A stretch of 64,000 nt of DNA, taken from contig CM055096.1 of NCBI GenBank assembly GCA_029204225.1, positions 67,554,370 through 67,618,369 on the forward strand, in the 5' to 3' direction. Below are positions 12,401 through 27,400 of this stretch, one piece after another. Under the pieces are notes generated by a model. That model searched no databases. It saw only the letters and a list, made by a program, of their open reading frames with translations, and was not told where the DNA came from. The stretch's first letter is position 1, and each line of letters starts with the position of its first letter. The stretch comes from Diphasiastrum complanatum (Eukaryota; Streptophyta; Lycopodiopsida; Lycopodiales; Lycopodiaceae). Both the position numbers and the translations under genes were made by a program.

Positions 12401-15400
12401 TGATTTGTTGGCAGATTTAGAGCCCACAAGATAGCAGATTGAAGCCCTATGGGGGATTGCTGATCTTCTGGTAGCCTTTGAGCATCTTTTACTACCTGGC
12501 TTGTTTATTTTCTTTGCTTTTGTGAAAATCCAGCCCACATAGGATTTTCAAAATTGTTCATAACTTCTTCAATATTCAGTATTTTTCAGATTTGTGGTGG
12601 TGGAGGAAGGTGGAAAAGGATGACCTAGTTACAACCACATGGGAGGTAATCTAGCAAATGTTTACGCAAAACTAGGTGCCTATGGATGAAAACCATAGAG
12701 CCATGCAACAATGGACCTATTTGAAGCAACTTGATTGTGTGGGAATATGCAGATAAGTACTAAGAGGCTTTGTTATACTTTCCTCAAGAAGTTCCTATGT
12801 GCATGCAATTGTTTCACTATGTAGAGGGACTCCAAGTGCCTTCACAATGCTTGCAGCCTAGCTTGCCTTTACACGTGAGCAAGGTGTTCATCTGAAATGT
12901 AAGCACAATTTTTATCAGGTGTTCCTATTAGGTGTTCATCTAAATTGTGAGCAAAAGTTCTGTCAAGCTTTTCCTATTAGGTGTTCATATCACACTTTTT
13001 CCATCAGGCTTTTTCTTTTTGACATGTGAGGACAATTTTTGAGTTACGAAAGTACTCCTATCAGGCTTTTTAACATTGTTGTATTGCCAAATCTCACTAC
13101 CATACAGTGCACTCCTTTCACTTCTCAGAATGGATCTTGCCATGCTCTTAGTTTGCTCCGAGAGAGTATTCACCCTTCTGTGCAGAAGGAGCAATCTTAT
13201 GATTTGCGGGGAGCCATACACATTGCTTTGTATTATGAAGATTTGAAAAGAGGCCCGGATCCTACTGGGGTAGATGCTATAGGTAGCCAACAACCTTGGG
13301 GAATGTCTTCTTGGTTCAATCACGAAGGATCTGATGGCTAAGCAGATAATGAACCGGTCCTAGATCAGTCATGTTGAATTCTTTAGAAAGTTTGACTTAG
13401 TAATTTTTAACAGAGAGTTAGAATCGCTTAAAATTAGACAATCATCTAGATAAAGTGCAATAATGATGTAGTTTGGACCATCATGTTTGATATAGACATT
13501 CGTGTCAGCAGCATTAGAATGAAAGTCAATCTGCAAAAGATAATCATAGGAAAAATGGAACAAGAAGAGAAAGTTTGACTGTCAAACCAATCAGTGGCAA
13601 GCTCGTGGTGACCATAAGGGACCCTCAAAGGCAAAGGGTTGTATGGGCAGGCCAATGCCCAAAAGGGTCAGCGTCCTTCAATGCTATGCCTCAGGACCAA
13701 GAACGTGCAAAGAGAGAGAACCTCCATTTTGGATGTTTATAGCAGCATAGGTGGAAAGAATGTCCACGAAACTTGATACGGACCACATCAATATCTTTAG
13801 TTGGACCAGATGAACCAAGGTGATAACCCTATGATAGTAGATGAGATTGAGCGAGAAGCCAACCAGATGTTCCACGCCTCATGAATGTTTCGGTGGTCAG
13901 GAGAGCGAACACGGCTCCGCCAACACTTTTGTCAAAGTCGGCTCGCCAAGGGCTATTTGACATGGGTCTCTAATGTGTTGAATTCAACTTTGGTATGGAA
14001 GTTAGGTGTGAGCACTCACCGATTCGAGTACCAGTATATAGTGGAAATGGCTGATGGAAAGTATACAAAGATTTGGAATAAGAGAGTTTTGGGCATTCCA
14101 CTAGCTGTACAAAGTTACATAGAAGAGTTGAATTTTGAGGTAGCAAGGCTTGATCTCACTTCTCTCCCCTTTTGCCTGGAAGACTCACATCGCTCTTTGA
14201 GATGCAATACATCCATCACAAACTACTTGACTTCCCCGTTTATCGACATCTCAGCCAGCGTTTGTAACGTGCTATCAGTTTGGAAATTTGACTTGAAAGA
14301 TGAAAAACAGATAAAAAAACAGTACTGATTTCCAGACCTACGATAGTTAGCTGTTTAAGTACCTGCCATTGTCCTCAAGGTAATCAGGCCACTAATCAAT
14401 CACACATGAGTTATCAGGCCTTAGAGCTCTTTTAGCCATCCATCGAGTAAACAGTCCTTTGTCTCATCTGAGTCATCAATCCTTCATCTGTTCTGAACTT
14501 ATAACATCTTAGCTAGCTGAAATAAAAGTCATTCCTACTGTTACCACATAATGTCACGATGCTTGCATGTAACTGATAATGTCATCACAAGATCATCCAT
14601 TAGGATTTATGTACATTTCATGCAAAATAATTTGCTGCATTGCAACTTCCATGCATGTTTTGCTGTGGATGCATTCTTAACTCTGGGTAGCCTCCAGTCT
14701 TCAGGTCTTTCTGGAAATTTCTAATATGCTAAGAAGAGTTGAAGTAGAAAGGGTAATGTAAAATTTTGCTGAAGCTCAAGGATCCTGCTTCAATAAGAAG
14801 ATAAAGGGAAAAGCATGGGTTTGATTTAGCATCCAACAGTCTGAAGCTCGGTTCAGAAGCAAGGATCCTTACGGAGATAGACAATTTGTGTTTTTCACTT
14901 GGAGAGAAAGATCTCAGGAATGAAAAAAAATCACCTGTGATCTGTTTTCATTCACTTAAAATGCATGACTGAGCAAGCTTATCACCAGGCTAGCACTGTA
15001 TTACCTTCGTAATCTTTCAGCGTGGCATGCTAAAAACTATGCTTCTGAATTGTAAGTCCTTAGGCTGATGCCTCATCTGAAGGTTGATCATGAATGGTGA
15101 TATTTTATCTGGGCTGATACCCATTTGACTTTGTATCCGAGCACCATAACAAGCCTAAGATAATCTTTGCATTGCTGAATTTTTGTATATAAAATGATTT
15201 CAAGAGTGGAGGGTGTTTTGTCCTTTCAACTCTGGCTTGTCTGCATAAGATTGACCTTTAATAAAGACAACAAGATATATGAGCATAATTGTTGCAATAT
15301 GGCTAGGCCTTCAAATTATTCAGGGAAAGGACAGGTCACCTTAAAGAATCTGCAAAGGTCTTGGACAGCCACCTACGTGTTTGATAGCAGTGTTTGGTGT

Positions 15401-17564
15401 TATTGTTTAGGTTCTTCAATTTGCTTGTATCATCTGCACTGATTGTGGAAGCTATTTTGCAGTTTCGTGGATGAGGCAATTGAAGCTGGTGTGCCTCTTA
15501 TATTTTTGACCGCTTCTAGTAGACTTGGTGAACATATAGCCAGGTTTGTTGATTTTTTTCCAGGTGACATTGCTCTGGAGCTGTTGTGATAGTGCTTCAT
15601 ATCATTCTTTAAAACACTGTAAATGGTCACTTCTTAAAACCTGCCAGCTGATTTCACGAAGATAATTATGGAGGGCATGAACAATTGTAAAGTTTTTTAG
15701 AGATGAAATAATTTTCCACAATTTCTTACCATTTGTTGTATTCTAGAAGTTTTATTTACAATCTCAAACGGTCTTTCCATACCTTTCTGTCTTTGATTGC
15801 ATTTGTATGTTTTGGTGGGTATTTGAAAGTCATAGCATCCAAATAATGATAACGTTTATGTTTTAAGATCTCAAATGATTCACAACAAATCAATTAAGCA
15901 TTGCACAATCACCAAGAAGGATCAAGACTAGCACTCGGATTTAGCTAAAAACCTGCTAGTTTGGCAATTGCTTCTAAAACATCTGTAATTGCTTCTGAAA
16001 CATGTGTGGATTTGTGATATCCATCTGAAAGGCATGACAATCATCCAAATAAATGGATTCTCCAGTTTTTGGGAACGAATGATAATATTCTATATGGAAT
16101 ATAGGAAAGCTAGATGGATTAGTGGATCTCTAGAATATCAGATAAGGCGGTTAAAGGTTTTTTGGAAGGAAGAGCTGGTGGTATGGGACATCAATAATTA
16201 TGGAAAGAAAATTTTAGGATTGTAAAGATCTGATTATCAATGAAATATTTTAGTTCCTAGTTGCAATATGGGAAAAAGAAGACCATTGATTAATTATTCG
16301 GGTATTTTGGAAATTTCTAAGGTTTAATTCGGATCCTAATAAGGTATCTCTTAATTTACAAAATCGGAAACCCTTAAATCTATTTCTTGCTTTCTTAATT
16401 AATCCTTTACTTCTTAGTAATTTCTTGAATATTAGACATCAGACTAGTTTATATGATTCTTTCCAGCATGAAGTTATTTTTCTGAAAGACTGTTATATCA
16501 TATGAATTACTACTTGTGTGAATAGACTTAAAATTCAAATAAATTCTAAGGTTATGGTGTTTCAATTTCTTGAACCCAGGATATCTCTTTTGCAAAAATA
16601 AGTTTTAGGGGAATGATAGTTACTGTCACTGGGGATGAGAATAATTCAAGGAAAAGTCCTGATTGTAATAGAGTGAATTATTTTTCTTTGGTATAGAACC
16701 GTTCTATAGTAGTTCTATTACTTGAATTTCAGCAAACCCTAACACTTGCTATCTCTTAGCTTCTCCTCATGCTAAAAAAGATACTAATAATACTAACCCT
16801 TTCTTAGAACCACTTTTTGTTAAGGCCAAAACAACTGTTTGCATTGCTAGTTTTCATAAGCAACTACGAATCCTGTCCATCACTAATATCCATTCATAAC
16901 AATGAGGCAAGCCATTTGTTCATAGGGCGGCCTACTGCCCAATGTTTTAAGTTCCGTTTGAGCAGGAAAAACCGTAAAAGAACCATTATGTATGCAAATG
17001 GTTTATGTTTCTATCACCGATCATAGAGTTAGAAGTGGTTTCCCCGCATTGTAGAAGGGCGGCCGCCTGTCCATTAGGCAGGGTGCCAAGAAATACATGT
17101 GTTTGGATATATGAATCAACCAAAATGTGATGTGGAAGTGCGATCCACTAGCCAACAGCACCTCGCTGGCCAGCGGTCCACATATCCATCAAAAGACTCA
17201 CAAAAAAGAATAGCTACCAGCGATCTATAATGAGGTATGTAGTCGCTGTCCAAAAGTAACATAATCACAAAAGAAGTTTCGAGTGTCATACCTCAAGGAA
17301 TGATCCAGAATGAGGCTGAGGCAGCGCTCAATCGTAGAGGCTTCAGAAGTTGTTTTAGACGCCAAAAACTCTATACCAATACACAATTATCACATATAAG
17401 TGAGCTTTTTACAACAAGCACAAACCATTCACATATTGTTGAGCATTAAGCCAAAAAACTGATAGTAAACTTACCTTTGTTTGTAGCAAATCCCCTTACA
17501 AATACTCTTCCAATTGCAATCACAAGCCTTCACTTCTCCACACCGAATTAGGTCGTAGTAGAGA

Positions 17565-17630
<66 letters not shown>

Positions 17631-17905
17631 CTTAGGGTTGTGTCACCTTCCTTTTTATAGAAATTCTAGCTCACTTTGGCGCACCGAGTGCTTGAAAATG
17701 CACACCGTTAGATCAAATCCCTCTTCGCCGTTCAAGGAAATCAAGTTTCCCACCAAATTAGTCATTTCAAAGTTTTTTTTTAGGGAGGGTCATTTTATCA
17801 AAGTGTAACAAGGTAAGGCAATCTAAATTAGTTTAGTACCAAAGGGGGAAACTTTTCCACGACTTTTCGAAGAACAATTAGAGTAAAATGAGTACAAAAT
17901 AAAGT

Positions 17906-17983
<78 letters not shown>

Positions 17984-20900
17984 TTAATTTTCTTTTGAAT
18001 TGAAAACTTGGAATCTAGTTTGCTTGTTCAAAAGTTGGGTCCAACGCGAATAGAGTTTGTAAAAGTTTTGGGCAAAAAAGAAGTAGAATCCAGTATGTAT
18101 GGACAACTAATGCTTGGAGCTGGAGTGTCTGGTCAAGAGGAGGAGCTGGCCAAGGAACTTACACAAGCTGGTCAGTGTTCAAGTTTTTATATACAATGAT
18201 GAAGTTGAATAGTCTTTTTGCTTGCCCATTATTGGATTTTTTGTTCTAGTTCTACTTTCAATAAACCATTTTGAAGCTAGGTGCATAGTTGCAGTGTGCA
18301 CTTGATTTTATGAATGTCATGATCTGGGCATTTTGTTTTGTTGTCAACAGTTATAGCTGAAAAACAACGAATTGCAGAAGAGGTTGCATCTATTTTGAGG
18401 CTTAGCGTGGAGATCGATACAAGTTTTGCTGAAGTGTACTTACCTTTCCAAATGAGCCTGATCCATTTTTACTGGTCTTTAAGTATCCATGCCATTAAGA
18501 GTATGAATAATGATTGTCTTGGAGGTTTTGTGCACCTGCTTTCTGCTCCAAGATAGCATGACAAATTTTTTCAAGAAATTATTCATTATTGTGGTGTATC
18601 TGTTATGTGCTTAATGTGACCTTGGTTTTTCATTCTGACTGGTTGACCTTAAGTCAACTAGAGCGATTATATTGACACCTTATGTCTAGCTCATATAGCT
18701 TTCTTTACCAATATTTTGGACCTCCAAGTCATTGTGGTTATGTTATTTTGTTATTCTTTTCTTTCACTTGGGCCCGCAAAACTATTGCTACTCATCTTCA
18801 TATAAAGGCCTTGCCCATGCTAACATTATTATACACAAGTTAAGTTTGCCTTGAAATTTGGACTGATGTTTATATTTCTTGAAGAATGGGATACTTTGAA
18901 GGTCACACTCTCCCAAAAAGAATGAACATGTGGAAGTGAAACATGATTTGAGTGTTGTAACTGTTGTGTGAGAGGCATATGCAATACACAAGGGTATGAC
19001 TTTGTGCAACGATTTGTTGGTACAGTTTAAGAATGAGTTTTATTTGATCAATGTGCATCTAGCCTCCCTTCAAAATGATTTCGTTGTCCTTCATCCTTCA
19101 AAGCTCTATTCTATTTTGTTATTTTCTTTTTCTTTTGGCTTGTTTCCTTCTCCTTTCTTTTATTTGACTTTACTTCTAGTCATGCAGATTGCCTCACCCT
19201 TACCATGATTCTTGAACCCATTTTTCGTTGGCGATAGTGCTGCCTTCGCATACACCAAAAAGAGATACCAAGCTTGTCAATGAAGCTGTATTTTAGCCAT
19301 GAAGACTATACAAAAGTTTATTTAGCCGCAAACGCTGTCGGTTGAAGTTTTGAAAGATACATCAATGACACACTAGTTGAGAGCAAATGTAAAAATTTTC
19401 CATTGTGAATGATGGTACAATATCAACTGGTGGATGTCTTATTAGAAAGTTCTTTTGCTTGATAATCACAATGAATATTATATCAGTTGACCATCAAAGA
19501 TGTAGGATGTGAGAGTGGTTTTTAGAAGAATCACTTTTCTCACACATTTCGAAAATAAGGAGTTCAAGGTCTTTACAAGGTTTTAGGTAAACAATGCAAG
19601 ACTTGTTTTGGGTAAATATCCCAATAATGGAAGCCATGAAGATGCTACTTTGATTCATAAAACATTTGCAACTGCCAAATATACATTCTTGATTATTTAC
19701 CCATGTATCTTAAGATCAATGTGGTTGTCAACTGCACATTTTGCTAGTCAATCCTCTCTAAAACAAGCCATGAAGAAGAAAGAACTTTGAGGCTGGAGAT
19801 TGGATACACTTGAAGATTCCAATAGAATCTAAAGCACCTAGAATGAGTTCAGTAAGGTTTTTAAAATTAAATTGGTGAATTTTGGATACATTCTACTCTC
19901 ACTAATAGATATAATAGCATAAGATTTGTCAGCCTAAATAATGGTGAAATTTCTTGATAGAGTGGATCATTTCTAATGCTTCCAATTTTGTTCTATTTTG
20001 CTTTATGCTCATTTTTGATGATGTGGTACTCATGTCATAGCCTAGAGAGGGATTAAAGAGACAGTTGGATGTATTAGGTTCTTTTTGTTCATGTTGGGGA
20101 TTGATGGTGAACATTGTGAAGACCAAAGTTATGGTCTTCAATACTTCCCAAGCATGCATGCTGGAGCCATGAGCTTTTATGGGATGGTCACCATAAAAAC
20201 CTCTTTCTGAGAATCCAAGACTAGGATGTTTAACCAATAGACAAAGGGAAATGGATTTTGGACAAACCTACCCAACCAAGTCTAGATCGAACGGATCTAG
20301 CCCCCAAGCTATGGACCAACCAATGCTCAATAGGAGAGAGATGTCACTCCAACAGCACATAGCTACAATCACCGAATCAAGCTCTCCCCCATGCTTATAC
20401 CCTTCAAGGCTTCTCCTCCACTAAGAGTAATCTGTGACACCTCATTGGGACACATCAACAATCTAACTAGGACACCTCATCTATTTTGCCTATGAGTCAT
20501 TGTTTGTTCCATACCAATCCACCATCAAGAGTTTTAGACTTGTAACCATTAATTATGGCTTTAATACCATGAGGGTCGTTCTGTCCTTAGAACTTAAAGT
20601 TAGGAAAGTTATTTCTTAGGCTACTCCCCTGTTCTCAAGAGTCGTCATTGTCTATATGACCTTTTCAGCGAACCAGATGCTCTGTAACTGTTCGATTATG
20701 CAATCGTTTAGTTCTTGTATCCAAGATTTTTTCAGGTTCAAGTTGCATCACACTGGATGATTCAGTTAATAGGTCCAATAGATCTACAAAACCAAGATGA
20801 TTCGCTTCACATGGACTTTTCTTAAGTCAGCTGACGTGAAATACTGGACGTACTTGAGTTCCTTCTGGGAGGTCCAATTGGTAAGCCAAAGATCCAATCG

Positions 20901-23900
20901 TTTTAGGCATTTTATACGGTCCCCTATATCGAGTGAACAATTTGTAATACTTGTCGGTACACATTACTTTTGAATCCTTGGGAAGGGCAAATATGCCCAA
21001 TCCCCTTCTTGAAAATTTTGAGGTGATCTTTTCAGATTAGCATAATGATGGTCCCTATCTGTTACATCCTCTTAACCGGAAACCGCCAAGTGTTGGTCAC
21101 CTTATGGAACCGAACGTCACAGACCAAAATGTCATCTAGAAATACTATGTAAGACTGGGAACTCGTAATGGCCAAACCGTGTCCTAAAACCAGTTTTAGA
21201 TACATATCCGGAGTATCATTATCTGATGATTCCCTTTCGAAGAACAATTTCCATGAAGAATCTTGCTTCGCTTAACTGACCCGTTTCTGAATTTGGATGA
21301 GATCTTGGGCTGCGTTGGCAAAGGCTGGATTTTCTATGAAAAATGCTTTGCTTGTGATGCCTTTTTTTGCAAACCTACAGTTGTTTATGAAGAACCCAAC
21401 AGATTCTTGGTCATAACTGAGAATATGAGATAAAGAAGCTTCAAAGATCTGAAAGAGGAGCAGGCAGTAGGGTGACAGCCCAGTTTCAGCCATTTGAGAT
21501 CCATCTTTCCCCATTTCTTTGTTGTTATCACGATTTGAAGTTTATTTTTGCAAAAACATGCCTTATTCTTGTAGGTCTACATTCCTTGTTTGCTTCAGCG
21601 ACTGAAAGCAAGGCCAAGGATGCTTCTGTCAGAGAATAAGGCTTATGCTTTACTCTCTTCAAGCTCTATTCCCTGCTCTTTACACCTGTCTGCTGTTTTT
21701 TTGCCTTAGTTTACCGTAAGTAAAAGAATAGATTCCCTTAACTTTCTGTGTGGTTTTCAACCAAAAGATTTAAAGGATTCAAAGAGTCCCACCACTATAA
21801 TTTAGCAGAAGTCTTAACTTTTTCATTAAATAGCTACTTGCAGCTAGAGGAATAGTTTATAGCTTCTGAAATGTTTTTTGTAGCTCACCCGAAAAAAAGA
21901 TCCTTTAGTGGGTGTTTACATGTATGAAACCAAAAATCCTTTTACTAATGACAAGAAACCAGAATCTGGTAAAAAAACCAAAAATGTAACCACTCAAAAA
22001 GACATAAAAATTGAAACCAATATTCCTGAAAGCATAACCAATCAATACTATTGAAATGCATGATTTCAGCCTTGAATTAAGGGTCATAATTTTGCACAAA
22101 GGGAACCAATAGGACCCCCTTAATTGTTAAAATAAACTGCCTTGCATTCAAAAGGAAAGTGCAACGGCAATCTGAGATTTCCTATGTCAAAAAAGTTTGC
22201 AAATCTTGGCTAGCAAGCAGATTCGATTCACTTCCAAATTTCACTTTTCAAGAGCTTGATTTTTCAACCTTGTTGCAAAACTTGGTAGTGCACTTACCTT
22301 GCAACAAAAATCTTCTCGAAGGTCTGTAAATTCGCTAGAAACAAAGTGAATCAAACCACCAAGCTTTTCCTCTCACTTTTGCTCCAATTCAGTAAGAATC
22401 AAGACCCTAGCTTTGCAAGATTAGCTCACCAATTCTTGGCCTCCACTTGTATGCCTTCAATCAGCAATTCTTCCTAGCTTTGGCTTTGATACCACCATAA
22501 AAACCTCCTTCCAAGAATTCAAGACTAGGATGTTGAAACAAAGGGAATCGGATCAACCAAATCTAGGTCAGACGGATCTAGACCCCAAGCTATGGACCAA
22601 CCAATGCTCTCTAGGAGAGAGATGTCACTCCAACAACACTTAGCTACAATCACTGAATCAAGCTTTCCCCCACGGGAAGCTTATGGTTATACTCTTCAAG
22701 GGGCCTCCTCCACTAGGAGGGATGTATTACCCCTCACTGGGACACGTCGACAACCTTAGTAGGCCACCTCATCCACTTCGCCTATGAGTCATTGTTTGTT
22801 CCTTACCAATTCACCATCCAGAGTTTTAGGCCTGTAACCATTAATTATGGCTTTAATACCATGAGGACCCCAACCCCTCACGACCATCATCAATTTGCAG
22901 GTCGAGATAAGAATATTGGCCTCCTTATGGGACTTTAATATGATATAGGTACAATCATGGGCATTTGGAGGTAGTCTTTTCATATACATATCTTGGAGTC
23001 ATTTTTTCTACTCTAGTTTTCAGTATGAAATAGGCAGCCCTAGCCAAGTTAAGCAAGGGACATGCATCTTTAGTTTAGTTGGAGAGGCTTTCTTTCAAAT
23101 GGTACATATTTGATGCTCCTAGTAAGTGTCACCTTTTTGATACCATGGTCACTTCGACAACCATTATGTAGATGGGACTTGTGTACGGGTCTTACTTCCT
23201 CAGAGTAGGCCAACATATCCCATCCTCAGATCACTATGCTTTCATGGATGATCCCAATGAAACCCTTTGTGCCACGTCAGATTATATTTGTGGAGTTTGC
23301 AATTCCCCCACTTCAAGTTGAGGCATTTTCTTTAAAGACTGGCATAGATGTAAATTAGTGAGGTCAAATATCCCCACACTTTCATGTCATCATGTGTACT
23401 ACATGGTCAAGGATATCATCTCTTGTGGTAAGCCTAGGCAGTGTGTCTACTCGACTTCCTTGGTATCTCATCATCATTAATGTGCATAGGGTCTAGGGTG
23501 GACAGCTTGGGGTGAAACCCCTCTGCCATAGATCTTGCTTCATGGAGGTTGATTGTGTGGGCTGTCCTATTCGCCCTATATACCTAGATACAAGATTATC
23601 GCATGGATTGATTTTTATACTAGGTCACTTCAAAGTTTCATCACATCAGCTACATATTGAGATAGGACATTTTCATAGTGTACCTAGAGAGAACAGAGTT
23701 TGTGAGATCTGCATGCTTGGGGAGATTGAGGATGAGGACTATTTCATCTTCAAATGTCCAATATATTATGAGATCAGGGGGATATACTATTGTATATACC
23801 CAGATACACCCATGACACTTCGTTCTTTGATTACACACTTGGAACCTTGCTGTGTAGCCTTGATGATACAAGAGGAGATAATTTTGAGACTAGACCTATT

Positions 23901-24440
23901 TGAGAGCCAGACATTTACACACCACTAGATGAGTATGACAGAGTCTACACTGGACACAAACATAGATCTATAGAGGATATAGAGGACATATCGGAGGATG
24001 AGATAGATATTCTAGTGAGAGACAAACACTGCACCATACGTTAGTGCATTAGATCGATCCATGTCTCTAGTTCTGGGAAAAGTAGGTGACAGATATAGCA
24101 GCAGTCGCAGAGACAACCTAGACCTCATGGTCAGTCTCGTTACAAATATATACCTCATTAGTAGGTCTTTAGAGATGAGGACACCGCCATCGCATCCTTT
24201 TTAGGACAGTTGACAAATAATGATAGATAGAGACATGAAGTTATTATATAGATATTGTACTTTAGTATTGCTCTATTTAGAGATGATTTATTGTATGTTA
24301 GATTAGTTATCTTTTCCTTATTGTTATTTATGGAGACATTATTGTGCTCATATGGTGATGACACTTGAGATGTCCCGATTTACTCTTTTGTATCTACAGG
24401 TACCAACAAGACATTAATAAAGCTTTCATTCTCTTGTTGC

Positions 24441-24489
<49 letters not shown>

Positions 24490-27400
24490 CGCCATGGCCC
24501 CTCCTCTCACGTTCTCTGTCTGCAGGCCATCTCGCTCCTCCCCTACCCTCGCTGTCACCCTCCCCACCCCTCGCTGCAGCCCTGCGTCCCTTGCTGGCCC
24601 ATGTGGCAGCACTGCTTGCTAATGTGGTATCCCCCGAGCTGTCTACCTGCGTGGCAGCAGGTCCTGCCCGCTCATGTCCGCTGATTCCGATTATGATTTC
24701 CACGCATTCTGCTCATTTTGCTCCCATTCCCTTTCCCGATTCTACTCCTCTTCCGCCTTCTGATCTCAATCTTGGTCTCTAGTTCCCGTATCATATTGGT
24801 GGTGGACGCCGAAGCCGCAACCTGCTTGATCCCGATTGATTATTCGAGTGATGCAACTTTGGACTGCAGCATGTTCTTCTCATGGATCAAAGAAGTAACC
24901 GTTCCTTTCAACTGTGAGATTTCTTGCCGCAAGATCTGGAAATCTGCCTTGATTTGATCGACCTGCCAAGAGGAAAACAGTTCGTTTGATTTGGAGGGCG
25001 TATATGGGATGCTAGTTGTTGGTTGTGAGATGATCGGAGACAATTGGCCTGTTAAATCATATTTTTATTGGCCAAAGATGGAAGATCATGCCGAGGCTTT
25101 TGCTCAAGGTTGAAAACAACGTCATTTCAATAAGGTAGAAAGGCTCAAAGTTTCGAGTCTTTTACATCCCTTGGAAATTTCCAACAAGAAATGGAAAAAT
25201 GTTCCATTTTGTGATTGGACTTCTTAAAACTGAGACGGGTCATGATGCTATTTGGGTAGTAGTTGGGCTAACCAAAATGGTGTAGTTTTTACCAATTAAA
25301 ACCATTGCCAAGGCTTCTATACTAGCCCAACTTCCCATTGAGAAGTTGTTTAGATTGTATGGATTGCCAATAGTGTCAGTGATCAAGATTCCAAGTTCAC
25401 TAGCAAATTTCAAGATTTAGTTATGAAAAACTTGAAACAAGCCTTAGTCTAAGTTCGTTGGCTCACTTGGAATTCGATGGGCAAACAAAATATATCAACC
25501 AAACTATGGAGGATATGCATATGCATCTCATAGACAGTCCGATTGGGAAAGTACCTCTCAATGGTTGAGTTTGCACACAATAGTGCAAAATGTTTTGCCA
25601 CAAGATTCAGTCCTTATATACTAATAATAGTGCCTGGCGGTACCGCTGTTTTGGTACCGCCGGTACCATAACAGTGGTACTGCTAGTATGGTGCCGCCCT
25701 CAGACACCGGTACCAGGGCGACACCATATTTAATATATATATATATACTTTAATATTTTCTATAATAGAAAAATGCATTTAGGATGCAAAAAAAAGGCCT
25801 AAAAAATGCAAAAAAAAGGGTTTAGGGTGCAAAACAAAGGGGACAGTACAAGGGGCAGGTACAACGACACATGGGCATTGTGGGGGAGCAGACCATGGGG
25901 CCAATGGGAGAGCAGCACATGGGAGAGCAACAAATGGGGGCGTGACATTTAAGGTCTCTCCACGGGTCTATACAACACGTCACATCCCATAGAAAATACT
26001 TGGCGAAGTTCTGCCACGTTGGAGATGTGAAGGCTTTCCCCACCATTGGGTCACCCATCCCAGTTTTTACACTAGTTTGGCATGCTTAACTAAGCATCTG
26101 TAAACCAACACACCTGCCATCCGTTGGGCAAAACTTCTCCAAGTATTAACCATGTTATACAACGTACTGATCAGGGTTGGCTACCAAACCACCCCTGGGA
26201 GGTTGACGTAACTCAGATTTGGTGTATCTGCCACAATGGTCAAATGGACTTATGGCTTAGTTTATATCATACCGATATAATTTGCTTTATCTCATTGGTC
26301 GTTAGTAAATTTTTACAATTCACACACACCCACACTCACATAGTCTCCGAGACACTGGAGAATGACATTTAAGGTCACTCCACGGGTCAGTACAACACGT
26401 CACATCCCATAGAAAATACTTGGCGAAGTTTTGCCACGTCGGAGATGTGAAGGCTTCCCCACCATTGGGTCACCCATCCCAGTTTTTACACTGGTTTGGC
26501 ATGCTTAACTAAGCATGTATAAACCGACACACCTGCCATCCGTTGGGCAAAACTTCTCCGAGTATTAACCATGTTATACAATGTATTGACCGAGGTTGGC
26601 TACCAAACCACTCTTGGGAGGTTGACGTACCTCAGATTTGGTGTATCTGCCACAATGGTCAAATGGACTTATGGCTTGGTTTATATCATACCGATATAAT
26701 TTGCTTTATCTCATTGGTCGGCAGTAAATTTTTACAATTCACATACACCCACACTCACATAGTCTCCGAGACACTGGAGAATGACATTTAAGGTCACTCC
26801 ACGGGTTAGTACAACACGTCACATCCCATAGAAAATACTTGGCGAAGTTCTGCCACGTCGGAGATGTGAAGGCTTCCCCACCATTGGTCACCCATCCCAG
26901 TTTTTACACTGGTTTGGCATGCTTAACTAAGCATGTGTAAACCAACACACCTGCCATCCGTTGGGCAAAACTTCTCCGAGTATTAACCATGTTATACAAC
27001 GTATTGACCGGGGTTGGCTACCAAACCACCCCTGGGAGGTTGACGTACCTCAGATTTGGTGTACCTGCCACAATGGTCAAATGGACTTATGGCTTGGTTT
27101 ATCATACCGATATAATTTGCTTTATCTCATTGGTCGTCAGTAAATTTTTACAATTCACACACACCCACACCCACACTCACATAGTCTCCGAGACACTGGA
27201 GAATGACATTTAAGATCACTCCACGGGTCAGTACAACACGTCACATCCTATAGAAAATACTTGGCGAAGTTCTGCCACGTCGGAGATGTGAAGGCTTTCC
27301 CCACCATTGGGTCACGCATCCCAGTTTTTACACTGGTTTGGCATGCTTAACTAAGCATGTGTAAACCAACACACCTGATTCTCTGAGTATTAACCATGTT

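Larger units (their letters stand above)
20191..22866 (-). mobile_element. Internally deleted Ty3/gypsy element in a LINE
   Basis: Two direct repeats of 384 and 372 bp flank about 1.9 kb. The right repeat abuts a tRNA-Met-type PBS on the minus strand (22482-22494) and the left one follows the end of pol on the minus strand, so they act as 5' and 3' LTRs of a minus-strand element. Only the C-terminal end of integrase and a chromodomain-like tail remain recognisable. Termini are not clean TG...CA, so exact edges are uncertain. Confidence 0.7.

Noticed and set aside
13039-13341. 100-codon + strand open frame as a gene
   Set aside because: It lies in decayed retroelement DNA and has no domain; the opposite strand reads slightly like LINE.
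21062-21247. Reverse transcriptase domain suggested by FLDDILV
   Set aside because: The residues before and after do not fit RT; chance or a tiny scrap cannot be told apart.
24380-24703. Open frames across the CT microsatellite
   Set aside because: The length comes from a dinucleotide repeat (RE or SL runs), not from coding constraint.
26049-26090. Functional 5S rRNA gene
   Set aside because: Only the box A start and box C blocks match; the 5' half and the region between the boxes do not.
26124-27213. Repeated ~60-82-codon frames (MGKTSPSINHVIQ...) in each array unit
   Set aside because: They recur only because the DNA is tandemly repeated; the frames vary in length between units and show no domain.
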